Assembly (NCBI GenBank): GCA_031291845.1
Contig: JARLIH010000276.1
Location: 1-34,309, forward strand
Source of the DNA: Isosphaeraceae bacterium
GTDB lineage: Bacteria; Planctomycetota; Planctomycetia; Isosphaerales; Isosphaeraceae
Length of the DNA: 34,309 nt
Reading direction: 5' to 3'
The position numbers and the translations under genes were made by a program. The notes under the pieces are model-generated. The model had not been told where the DNA came from. It did no database searches and saw only the letters and a program-made list of their open reading frames with translations. Below, piece by piece: positions 9,319 through 17,541 of this stretch (position 1 is its first letter; the number at the start of each line of letters is the position of its first letter).

Positions 9319-12300
9319 TTACCCGTCGCCTTTCTTCGTCAACGCATCGAGTTCTTTCTCAACGGCTTCGATCAAACCCTGGAACCTCGCCTGACTGTAG
9401 CCCAACGACTGATGAGCGATCCGTCCATCCGGGCCGATTACGTAGTTCCTCGGTATCGATTGGGTCGCGTACTGCTCGAAGATCGCACGCTTGGGATCGG
9501 GGCCGATCGAAAATGATAATTTGTGTTCGCGCAAGAATTCCGTCAACTCCGTCTGCGTATGTTCCCGGCCGATTGCGAGGACGATCAGTCCGCGCTTCTG
9601 GTTCGGCTTCCAGATCTCGCGCTCGAGTTTCGGCAGCTCTCCCAGACACGGCCCGCACCAGGTCGCGAAGAAGTTGATCAGGACGACCTTGCCCTTGAGG
9701 TCGGAGAGGCGCACGCGTTTGCCTTCCAAAGTCGTGACCTCGAAATCCGGGGCGACGCCACCCGTCTTGGTGAGTGCGTCGTGGTCGGGCGAATCGGCAT
9801 CGTCGTGCCGGCCCTGTTGGAAGGTCTTCGCTTCCGTTCCAGGGTCGAGATAAATGGTCGAGGGCCAGTCCAAGTCGCCGTGGAGAAATCCGTGATCAAA
9901 CTGTGTCGGCCACCTTCCCGTCATCTCGGGGAGGGTGAAATCGGTGGTGCGGTGGGTGCGCATCCCCTTCGCTTCGACGACGAGACTCACCTGCGATCGA
10001 GCGGGCATCGACGGCAGCCGGAACAGTCCTTTTTCGTCCGACGTTCCCCGCAACGCCCCTTCGATCGGCGTGCCTTCAAGGGCCGGCCTCGAGAACTCGG
10101 TGACCCTCATTCCCTGCCCTTCGGGGACGGGGGCGTTGACGCTCTGGACCCAGGCATCGGCCCCCGCGATCGGCTTCTCATCGTGGTCCTGGACTATGCA
10201 CGCGAAGGGCCTCGTCCGCGGCAGGACCAGCGTCAACGCGTCGGGCGATTCGGGGTCGCTGACACCGGACGGTGCAAGCCCTTCCTTCAAGGCGTAGACC
10301 TTCGCGACCGTCTTCGAATCCTTCGGACCGGTCAGCTTGAGCGCAAACCGGCCGTCGGGGCTGGTCGTGATCACCTGGCGATCGATCCTCTTGCCCTGGT
10401 TGATCAGCGCGGCGACGACCGTCGCGCCGCCGATCGGATCGTCGGAAACGTCGCGCACGAGGCCCGCCACCGAGACGGTCGCGTTCGGCTCCTTTTGCAC
10501 GAGGACCAGAATTGCGGTTTTGCTGTCGCTTGACATCGCCATCTTCGTCGGTCGATCAACCATCGCCCCGGGTTCTGTCGTGCAAATCCAGAGATTGCCT
10601 CTTACGAAATAGTAAATACCCGTACACGTTTTCCCCTTATCCGGACCGTCGAGGAACGTGAGGTCGATCTGATTGGGCGACTTGCTTGTATCGACCGTGA
10701 ACGACAGCTTCACAGCCTCCTTTCCGTGGCGGGTCCAGGTGATTTCCTGACCGCGAATCTCCCACCGCCATGATTTTCGGATCAGTTCCAGATCGGTGTA
10801 CCACAGGACCGATTCGCAGGCGTCAAAACTCCAGGTTCCCTGGAAGGGCCGCAGGTCCTTGGCGATCGGTTTTTCCGCGGCGACGATCTGGTCTCGCGGC
10901 GCCTCGGCCGCCGCGACGTTCGGTGCCGGAGCCGCGGGCTTTTCTTTCTTCACCTTGAGATCGGGCACGGAAAACGTGTTCGCGTCGTCAGGAATCACGA
11001 CGTCCCGGCCGGCGTAGGACCAGGGAGGGCCGCCAGCGGTGTAGAACCGCGTTTTGCCGGGCGGCAGCCGGAAGTGATACAGCCCCTTCGCGTCCGTCTT
11101 CGTGCTCATGATGGCCGCGCCGCTGTCGGGCCGGGCGGGGCCGTACATGCCGATGAAAATCCCCGGGACCGGATCGCCCGTGCCGATCTCGACGACCTTG
11201 CCGTCGACCAGGACCCCTTCGATCAGTTCGATCGTCACCTCGGAAGTCTTACCCGGATGGAGGGACAGGTTGTCGATCGCGCGATAGGTCCAGGGGCCGT
11301 CGTTGGGATGCTCGACCAGGAAGATGTTGCCGCCACCTTCGGGAAGCCCGACGAACTCGAAGCGTCCGGCGGAGTCGGTTTTCGCGGTTCGCCAGAACTG
11401 CACGGAATCGCTCGTGCTCTGGAGTGCGACCTTCAATCCCACGATACTCGGTCCCGGAAACTTGTTCACGACGCGGCCCTTGACTCGGGCTTCGGACTCC
11501 ATCGTCAAGCGCGCCGGCTTCGCGTCCGAACCGGAGATGTACCCAGCCTCGTAATCACCGGGCACTTCGGTCGTGTAGTCGGCCATGCCGTCGGCCGACA
11601 CATTGAGCAACACCCGTTGCGGCGAGGGGACCGCGGGGAAGCGAAATCTGCCCTGCTTGTCCGTGGTCGTGTGGAACAGCGCTGCGAGGGGAGTGCCTTG
11701 CACGACGTTTTCGAGAATGGGGTTGTGGTCGTACTTTCCTCCTTTGCTCCGCATATACCGGACTTGGACCCTGGCGCCCGCGACGGCGCTCCCGTCGCGT
11801 TTTCGAACGATCCCGACGAACGGCTCCGACTTGATCAGAACCAGTTCCATGTCGCCTGTTGGCGGCGATTTCTCGCCGAGACCGTGAAACTTGCTGGCAG
11901 GGGCCAGCCCCTCTTTGTAGGCGAGCACATAAGCGAGCTTCCTCTCGCCTTCCTTCGCCGGGAACGCGAAGCGGCCATCCGCGCCCGTGGTGGCGATCTC
12001 GTGGTTCGCCTTGTCGGTGAAAGCGCCGGCAACGACCGTGGCCCCGGCGACCGGACGTCCGTCCGAATCCCGCACGACGCCGGCCAACGAGCCGGGAGGC
12101 GCCGGTTGCTGGGCGGCGCTGGCGTGGCGCAGCACGGATATCGTCAAGAACGGCAGCGTCCCCCCGATGGCGCCCACCGTGATCGCGACGGCCGCGACGA
12201 TCCTGAGCGTTCGCAGGTTCATGGCTCGAATCACCCTTTCGGATAAGGCCGCAACCGGCGCCGAGACCTGCCCGGCGAGGGAGTGACCGGCAACGCTGGA

Positions 12301-12999
12301 GTACATGGATTGGGTTGCGCGCTCCTGCAAACAGGTCGCCACCAACTCCGGGCGCAGGGCCGGAGCGGGCAGCGTGACCGTGGGCGCGAAGCCGCGACGC
12401 GTGAGTCGCCGGCGGAGCCGGTCACGCCCGCGCGCCAGGCGACTCCGGACCGTCCCCACCGGCCACCTCAGCCGGCTCGCCGCTTCCTCATGGCTTAACC
12501 CTTCGAGATAGCACGCGACGAGCGCCGCGCGGTAAGGCGAGGGAATCCGATCGAGCTCCTCGTGCAGCGCAGCGCGAATGTCCGCCCGCTCCATGGCGTC
12601 CGGGTTGGGATCGGAGGTCGCTGGCCGGACCGCCTGCCGCTCGACCTCGCAGCGGCGCGACGCCTCGGTCTTCGCCCGCAAGGCCACCCGCAGCGCGACG
12701 CGGTGCAGCCAGCCGCCCAAGGCGTCGCGATCACGGACCGAGCCGGCTCGGCGCACCAGAACCAGGAAGGTGGCCTGGAACGCGTCATCGACGTCCTGCG
12801 GATCGCGCAGCACGCGCCGGCAGACGTCGAGCACCATCGGCCCGTGGCGCGCCACCAGCTCCCCGAAGGCGACCTCGGCCTCCGCGCGATGGACTGCAAA
12901 CCACTCCAGCAGCTCGCCGTCCGCTCGATCGCCGACAGAGCCGACGCTGAAGAGAGTACGGAGTTCCCGGAGCGCGGAATTCGACCTGCTGGTTGCCAT
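9319..12999 (-). CDS. ECF sigma factor fused to membrane helix, regulatory-like beta domains and TlpA thioredoxin
   Basis: 1226 residues in one uninterrupted frame. Residues 43-110 are sigma-70 region 2 (DPQDVDDAFQATFLVLVRRA) and 145-203 are region 4 (EGLSHEEAASRLRWPVGTV), the ECF layout. Residues 266-290 form a single membrane helix. Outside follow carboxypeptidase-regulatory/CnaB-like modules (around 303-395, 500-600, 843-930) and a TIGR03067-like lipocalin-type domain around 716-830 (FQGTWSFDACES). The C-terminal TlpA/ResA thioredoxin fold is at about 1083-1220, with WCGPC at 1114-1118 and a cis-proline context SIP at 1181-1183. The predicted topology puts the sigma domain in the cytoplasm and the redox domain outside. 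Membrane-anchored ECF fusions are known from planctomycetes, but the thioredoxin end is unusual. A GGGAGACGGGGGCG leader precedes the start. Confidence 0.88.
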   Translation of the reverse strand: MATSRSNSALRELRTLFSVGSVGDRADGELLEWFAVHRAEAEVAFGELVARHGPMVLDVCRRVLRDPQDVDDAFQATFLVLVRRAGSVRDRDALGGWLHRVALRVALRAKTEASRRCEVERQAVRPATSDPNPDAMERADIRAALHEELDRIPSPYRAALVACYLEGLSHEEAASRLRWPVGTVRSRLARGRDRLRRRLTRRGFAPTVTLPAPALRPELVATCLQERATQSMYSSVAGHSLAGQVSAPVAALSERVIRAMNLRTLRIVAAVAITVGAIGGTLPFLTISVLRHASAAQQPAPPGSLAGVVRDSDGRPVAGATVVAGAFTDKANHEIATTGADGRFAFPAKEGERKLAYVLAYKEGLAPASKFHGLGEKSPPTGDMELVLIKSEPFVGIVRKRDGSAVAGARVQVRYMRSKGGKYDHNPILENVVQGTPLAALFHTTTDKQGRFRFPAVPSPQRVLLNVSADGMADYTTEVPGDYEAGYISGSDAKPARLTMESEARVKGRVVNKFPGPSIVGLKVALQSTSDSVQFWRTAKTDSAGRFEFVGLPEGGGNIFLVEHPNDGPWTYRAIDNLSLHPGKTSEVTIELIEGVLVDGKVVEIGTGDPVPGIFIGMYGPARPDSGAAIMSTKTDAKGLYHFRLPPGKTRFYTAGGPPWSYAGRDVVIPDDANTFSVPDLKVKKEKPAAPAPNVAAAEAPRDQIVAAEKPIAKDLRPFQGTWSFDACESVLWYTDLELIRKSWRWEIRGQEITWTRHGKEAVKLSFTVDTSKSPNQIDLTFLDGPDKGKTCTGIYYFVRGNLWICTTEPGAMVDRPTKMAMSSDSKTAILVLVQKEPNATVSVAGLVRDVSDDPIGGATVVAALINQGKRIDRQVITTSPDGRFALKLTGPKDSKTVAKVYALKEGLAPSGVSDPESPDALTLVLPRTRPFACIVQDHDEKPIAGADAWVQSVNAPVPEGQGMRVTEFSRPALEGTPIEGALRGTSDEKGLFRLPSMPARSQVSLVVEAKGMRTHRTTDFTLPEMTGRWPTQFDHGFLHGDLDWPSTIYLDPGTEAKTFQQGRHDDADSPDHDALTKTGGVAPDFEVTTLEGKRVRLSDLKGKVVLINFFATWCGPCLGELPKLEREIWKPNQKRGLIVLAIGREHTQTELTEFLREHKLSFSIGPDPKRAIFEQYATQSIPRNYVIGPDGRIAHQSLGYSQARFQGLIEAVEKELDALTKKGDG

Positions 13000-13194
13000 C
13001 GCCCCCGTCTCCCGGCGTTAGATGTTCTCTCACCATTCTTGAGCCTCGAAGCCACCCGACCAATCCCATTTTTTCCCAAAGCCCGATCGGATTCGGAAAT
13101 CCTTGACCGAAGCGACCCACCTTGACGACAATTCTCGATCGGAACCGGCGGTCGACCCGGCCAATGGCCATCTGGCGAGCATGCGGGGTGGAAC
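13000..13194. promoter_or_regulatory. Shared divergent promoter region
   Basis: These 195 bases separate the divergently transcribed sigma-TlpA fusion (-) and TPR-CHAT gene (+), so promoters for both must lie here or overlap the coding ends. A relatively AT-rich stretch occurs around 13060-13100. I could not define convincing -35/-10 elements; the call rests on position. Confidence 0.4.
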
Positions 13195-16100
13195 ATGAAT
13201 CGCGGATCAGTCCTGGCGCTGGTGATCGCGTGGGCGAGCATCCTCTTTGGGCCGAATTTGGCGGGACGTCTTCAGGCGCAGGACCTGGATCAGCTCGAGA
13301 AGCAATTCGGCGCGGCGATGGAAGCCGGGCACCATCGCGAGGCCGAGCAGCTCGCGAGGCGCGCCCTGGCGCTGAGCGCTAAAACGCGCTTTCCGAGTGC
13401 GCTGGAATCTGATGCGGCGCTCGCGGTCTGGAACCTTAATTTGGGCATGGCACTTTATACTCAAAATCAATACGTTGAGGCCGAGGGCCACTATAAGCGG
13501 GCGATGGCAATCTGGGAGCGGTACGTCGGACCCGAACACCACCTCGTGGCGCAGTGCCTTAACAATCTGGCCGTCTTGTACTTTGAACAGGGACGTTACG
13601 CCGAAGCCGAACCCCTTTACAGACGGAACCTCGCGATCGAAGAGAAGGCGCTGGGCCCCGGTCATCCTGACTTCGCGACCGGCCTGAACAACCTTGCCTT
13701 ATTTTACACGGCCCAGGCGCGATATGCCGACGCCGAACCGCTCTACCGACGGGCCCTGGCGATCTACGAGCGGGCACTCGGCCCGGAACACCGCGACGTC
13801 GCCAGGAGCCTGAACAACCTCGCCAAGCTTAAAGAGGAAGTGGGGCGCTATTCCGAGGCCGAACCACTCTACAAGCGGGCCCTGGCGATCCGCGAACGAG
13901 CGCTCGGGCCCGGGCACCAGGACGTCGCCAACAGCCTCAACTTCCTCGCGTCCATGTACGAGGCCCAGGGACGGTACAAGGAGGCCGAACCGCTCCTCGA
14001 GAGAGCCCTGGCGATCAACGAAAAGGCGGACGGTCCCGACTCGATGAGCGCGGCGGATTGCCTTAACGACTTGGCCAACCTTTATTTCGATCTACGCCTC
14101 TACGGCAAGGCCGAGCCGCTCGTTCAGCGCGCGATCAAGAGCGCCGAAAAAACGCTCGGCGCCGACCACGGCGCGTTGGCGATCTACCTTGACACCCTCG
14201 GCGACATCGAGTACCGGCAAAGCCGGTTCGCCGACGCCGCCGCGCACCTCAACCGCGCCCTGGCGATCGACAAGAAGGCGCACGGCACCGAAACGCGCCT
14301 CACGGCCTACGGCTCGTGGTCGCTTGCTCAGATCGAGGCGAAACAGGGGCGGGTGACGCAGGCAAAACATTGGATCGATCGCGCGATCGCCGTGGCCGAG
14401 AAGATCGGCATGAGCTCCGGTTTCCGCTCGACCCTTCATGACTTCCGCGCCTCGCTCGGGTGGCAAGAGGGACGGCGCGATGAGGCGCTGACCGAGCTGC
14501 GCTTGGCCATGAAGCTGGCCGACGATCAGCGCGGTCTGATCTCCGGCGGCGAGGTTGAACGCGCTGCGACGTTCGCCGATTATGCCGGCGTCTACGAGCG
14601 GATGGTCCAGTGGCAAACCGAGCTCGGTGACGTCGGCGCAGCGCTCGAAGCCATTGAACGATCCCGTGCGCGGTCACTGCTCGATGAGATATCGCTGGCC
14701 GGCGTCGACCTCCAGGCCGGGCGACCCATCGCTGAGCGCCAGCGGCTGGAGCGCGAGGGGGCCGTGCTCCGCGAGCGGGTCGTCGTGCTCGAGAAACAAC
14801 TCGGGCCCGTCGAATCCGACCCGGCTCGCAAGGCCGAGGCGAACCGGCTCGGCAACGAGCTTGACGAGGCCCGCCGCCGCCTGTACGAGCACGCCCGAGA
14901 CGCTCGGACCTCAAGCCCGCTGTACCGCGACCTCCTCAACCACGGCGCGGGGCCTCCTGGCCTCGACCAGATCCAGCGCCGGCTTTGCGGCGACGGCGGC
15001 GTGCTCTTGAGCTACCTCTTCGGTCACGAGGGGGGATATGTCATCGCCGTTGGTCCCGGACGGGCACGAGTGTTCGCCCTGAAGCTCGACGACGCTGACG
15101 CCAAGGCCTTGGGCTCGACTCCCGGACCGCTGACCGCCGAACGCTTGCAGTCGGTGCTCATCGGACCCAACGGAACGGGTGTCGTGCCTCGCCTGGCCGA
15201 CCCCAACGCCGCGAGCGCCGCTCCGTCGCTTGCCGTTCTCTGGCGCGTCCTGGTTCCCGAGGCCGAACGCGGCGCCCTTGTCGGCGGTACGACGAAGCGC
15301 CTGACCATCGTGCCCGACGGCCCGTTGGCCTTCCTCCCGTTCGAAGCGCTGGTCGTCGAGGAGGGGAAGGAGCCCAAGTACCTGCTCGACGCCGGCCCGC
15401 CGGTCGTTTACGCCCCGTCGGCCACGATCTCGCTGAGCCTCGCCGAGCGTACCGGTGAGCCCGCGGTCCGCGACCGTGACCCCGTGCTGGCGCTCGGGGA
15501 CCCAGCCTACTCCGAAGCCGTCGCCGGGTCGGCGTCGGACAACGCTCGCGGCCTACGCGGCTCGCGACAGCGGTACGTACTGGCGGGAGGCGCGCTGCCT
15601 CGGCTCCCCTTCTCGGGTTGGGAGGCGGAGTGGGTCGCCAAGGCATTCAACGACGCAGGTATCAAAGCCGGCGTCTTCACCGGCGCCAATGCCACCGAGG
15701 CAGCGGTGCGCTACTGGACCCCTGGCCGCAAGATCATCCATCTCGCGTGCCACGGACTGGCCGACCAGTCGCTGGGCAACTTCTACGGCTCGCTCGCGCT
15801 CACGCCGGGCCCCAATGCCGACACCAACCCGGCCGACGACGGCTTCCTGATGCTCGGCGAAATTTGCGAGCTGGGTCTGAAGGGCTGCGAGCTTGCGATC
15901 CTTTCCGCGTGCCAGACCAACTTCGGCCCTCAGCAAACAGGCGAGGGAACGTGGTCACTCTCGCGCGGCTTCCTGGTGGCCGGCGCACGCCGCGTGGTCG
16001 CGAGCAACTGGCTGGTGGACGACGAGGCGTCGGCAAGCCTTATCAGCATCGCTTGCACGCTGCTGGCCAAGGCCGAGAAGGCGGGGCAGCCAGAGGACTA

Positions 16101-16200
16101 CGCAGGGTCGTTGCGCGAGGCAAAGCGTTGGGTACGCGGTCACGACAAGTGGCGGTCGCCCTACTTCTGGGCGCCGCTGGTACTGATCGGGCCCCCCTGA
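13195..16200 (+). CDS. Exported TPR-CHAT domain protein (caspase-like protease fold)
   Basis: 1001 residues. An N-terminal signal peptide (about 1-28, ending GRLQAQD) directs export. Residues about 85-420 are kinesin-light-chain-type TPRs with a 42-residue period (repeated AEPLYRRALAI and ALGPEHRDVA blocks), visible as 126-base tandem similarity in the DNA. About 510-590 form a charged coiled-coil region. The C-terminal 640-1000 is a CHAT domain, with catalytic His853 in IIHLACHG and Cys906 in LSACQT, so the caspase-type dyad is intact. A GGGGTGG ribosome site precedes the ATG. CHAT proteins are peptidases, often switched by partner proteins that bind the TPRs. It diverges from the sigma-TlpA fusion. 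Family is secure; substrate unknown. Confidence 0.9.
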   Translation: MNRGSVLALVIAWASILFGPNLAGRLQAQDLDQLEKQFGAAMEAGHHREAEQLARRALALSAKTRFPSALESDAALAVWNLNLGMALYTQNQYVEAEGHYKRAMAIWERYVGPEHHLVAQCLNNLAVLYFEQGRYAEAEPLYRRNLAIEEKALGPGHPDFATGLNNLALFYTAQARYADAEPLYRRALAIYERALGPEHRDVARSLNNLAKLKEEVGRYSEAEPLYKRALAIRERALGPGHQDVANSLNFLASMYEAQGRYKEAEPLLERALAINEKADGPDSMSAADCLNDLANLYFDLRLYGKAEPLVQRAIKSAEKTLGADHGALAIYLDTLGDIEYRQSRFADAAAHLNRALAIDKKAHGTETRLTAYGSWSLAQIEAKQGRVTQAKHWIDRAIAVAEKIGMSSGFRSTLHDFRASLGWQEGRRDEALTELRLAMKLADDQRGLISGGEVERAATFADYAGVYERMVQWQTELGDVGAALEAIERSRARSLLDEISLAGVDLQAGRPIAERQRLEREGAVLRERVVVLEKQLGPVESDPARKAEANRLGNELDEARRRLYEHARDARTSSPLYRDLLNHGAGPPGLDQIQRRLCGDGGVLLSYLFGHEGGYVIAVGPGRARVFALKLDDADAKALGSTPGPLTAERLQSVLIGPNGTGVVPRLADPNAASAAPSLAVLWRVLVPEAERGALVGGTTKRLTIVPDGPLAFLPFEALVVEEGKEPKYLLDAGPPVVYAPSATISLSLAERTGEPAVRDRDPVLALGDPAYSEAVAGSASDNARGLRGSRQRYVLAGGALPRLPFSGWEAEWVAKAFNDAGIKAGVFTGANATEAAVRYWTPGRKIIHLACHGLADQSLGNFYGSLALTPGPNADTNPADDGFLMLGEICELGLKGCELAILSACQTNFGPQQTGEGTWSLSRGFLVAGARRVVASNWLVDDEASASLISIACTLLAKAEKAGQPEDYAGSLREAKRWVRGHDKWRSPYFWAPLVLIGPP

Positions 16201-16994
16201 TCGCGCCGCGTGATCCCGCCCCATCCGGTATCCCGAGGACGTCGTCGCTAGAGCGCCTCACACACGCGTTGCGCGTGTCCTTCCCGGAGCGCCCCCGCCC
16301 GCCTCTCCTTCGTCAGAGGCGTTTCGACCTCTCGAGCGCAGATGGGCGGCGTGGGACCGCCGATCAGCGAATCAAGGTGGGCCTGGCGCGGGCCGCTGAA
16401 AGGTCGGTCTTGCAATGATTTCATCGCGCCGCCAGCGAGAGTGGTTTGTGTCGCGCCGTTGACAGCCCCGAAGGGGGCGCCATGGCACGCACTAAGACCC
16501 GGATGAATCGAACTCGTCGTCGAGACCAATCGTTCATCACCCCCGTGTCGGTGATCCCACTTGACCTCGAAACCTTTGTCCCAACGTTATCCGCACTTGA
16601 GAATGCGCCGACTTGCCGCCGCTTTCACAGCGCGAGCAAGCTCCGCCACTCAAAACAGGGTCCCCATGCGCAGCGCGGATACAAACCACCCTACGCTCGG
16701 GTAACCTGCGGATGTCGAGACCTTTTCCTTCCTATTCAGAACCCGTGAAGACACCAAGAAGATACTATGCACGTGCATTAAGGAATCTCCCGATGTCCGA
16801 CGGCAGCCTCTCGGCCCGAAGGCGGGGTTCGGGCTTGATTTCCTGAATTCCGGGATCCGCCCTAAACTTTTTGCCGAACGCCTCTTCAGCCGCCCTTCGC
16901 GAGGGCCCAGGAAAAGTCTCGCATAACGAGGCGCGAACTCGCGACATCTAATCCTTGTGTCGTGGCGAAGCGCGCTGCCGAGGAGACCGCGGGA
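16201..16994. other. Long intergenic/leader region with small hairpins and a palindrome
   Basis: I see no gene in this roughly 790-base stretch; open frames are short and uncoded-looking. It contains a 7-bp hairpin ACACGCG-TTG-CGCGTGT at 16262-16278, about 60 bases after the CHAT gene stop. It may be a weak terminator, though no T tract follows. It also has a GCCCC/GGGGC hairpin at 16465-16478 and a 12-bp perfect palindrome at 16767-16778. The right-hand part is the leader of the next sigma-factor operon. Confidence 0.5.
16767..16778. promoter_or_regulatory. Perfect 12-bp palindrome upstream of ECF operon
   Basis: ATGCACGTGCAT reads identically on both strands and lies in a locally AT-rich stretch 216 bases before the sigma factor start. 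It could be a dimeric regulator site. No second copy was noticed nearby, so the role is a guess. Confidence 0.25.
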
Positions 16995-17537
16995 ATGCCG
17001 ATGGCCGATACCGAGAGGTGGTTCCTGGAACAGGTCGAGCGCTCGCACGTGCGTTTGCGTGCGTACATTCGCTCGATGGGGGTCCGGGCCGAGGAAGTCG
17101 ACGACCTGGCCCAGGAAGTCTTCTTGCTGTGCTGGGAAAAGTTCAACGAGTTCGATCGTGAGGGCCATTTCGACGCCTGGGTCCGGCAGATCGGCCGCCG
17201 CCTCATCGCCAACGAGCGACGCAAGGAACTGCGTCGGAGCCGCCTCCTGTCGGATCACGTGACCGAACTCCTCCTCGATGGGGACGGCCCGGTGGAGAAC
17301 CCGTCGTACGCCGGGTATGACACTGAGCAAGAACTGAGCGCGTTGCGGGAGTGCATGTCCGAGATGCCCAAGGCGAGTCGCGAACTCCTTCGCCAGCGCT
17401 ACTTTGAAGAGCTCAGCCCGGGCGCGATCGGCGGCCTGCTGGGGAAGTCGTCGAACCAGGTTCGGCAATCGCTGTTGCGGCTCCGGCGAGCCTTGCTACT
17501 GTGCCTGAAAACTCGGCTACAAATGAGCGATATTTAG
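16995..17537 (+). CDS. ECF RNA polymerase sigma factor (Rhodopirellula/Verrucomicrobium type)
   Basis: 180 residues from ATG 16995, chosen because GAGGAG lies nine bases upstream; an in-frame GTG at 16962 is an alternative. Region 2 is at about 20-85 (VDDLAQEVFLLCWEKFNEF, then FDAWVRQIGRRLIANERR). Region 4 is at about 115-170 (MPKASRELLRQRYFEELS and GLLGKSSNQVRQSLLRLRRA). Length and motifs fit the ECF group. It is followed four bases later by a membrane FecR-LamG gene, the usual partner of this sigma family in planctomycetes and verrucomicrobia. The partner probably holds the factor inactive until an envelope signal arrives. That regulation is inferred from gene order. Confidence 0.88.
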   Translation: MPMADTERWFLEQVERSHVRLRAYIRSMGVRAEEVDDLAQEVFLLCWEKFNEFDREGHFDAWVRQIGRRLIANERRKELRRSRLLSDHVTELLLDGDGPVENPSYAGYDTEQELSALRECMSEMPKASRELLRQRYFEELSPGAIGGLLGKSSNQVRQSLLRLRRALLLCLKTRLQMSDI

Positions 17538-17541
17538 AACG

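Noticed and set aside
13480..14100. 126-base tandem similarity, considered as a DNA repeat array
   Set aside because: It is explained by the 42-residue TPR units of the CHAT protein.
16505..16530. GAGTTCGATTC-like sequence on the minus strand, considered as a tRNA or tmRNA end
   Set aside because: The T stem has a mismatch and no matching acceptor arm is found.
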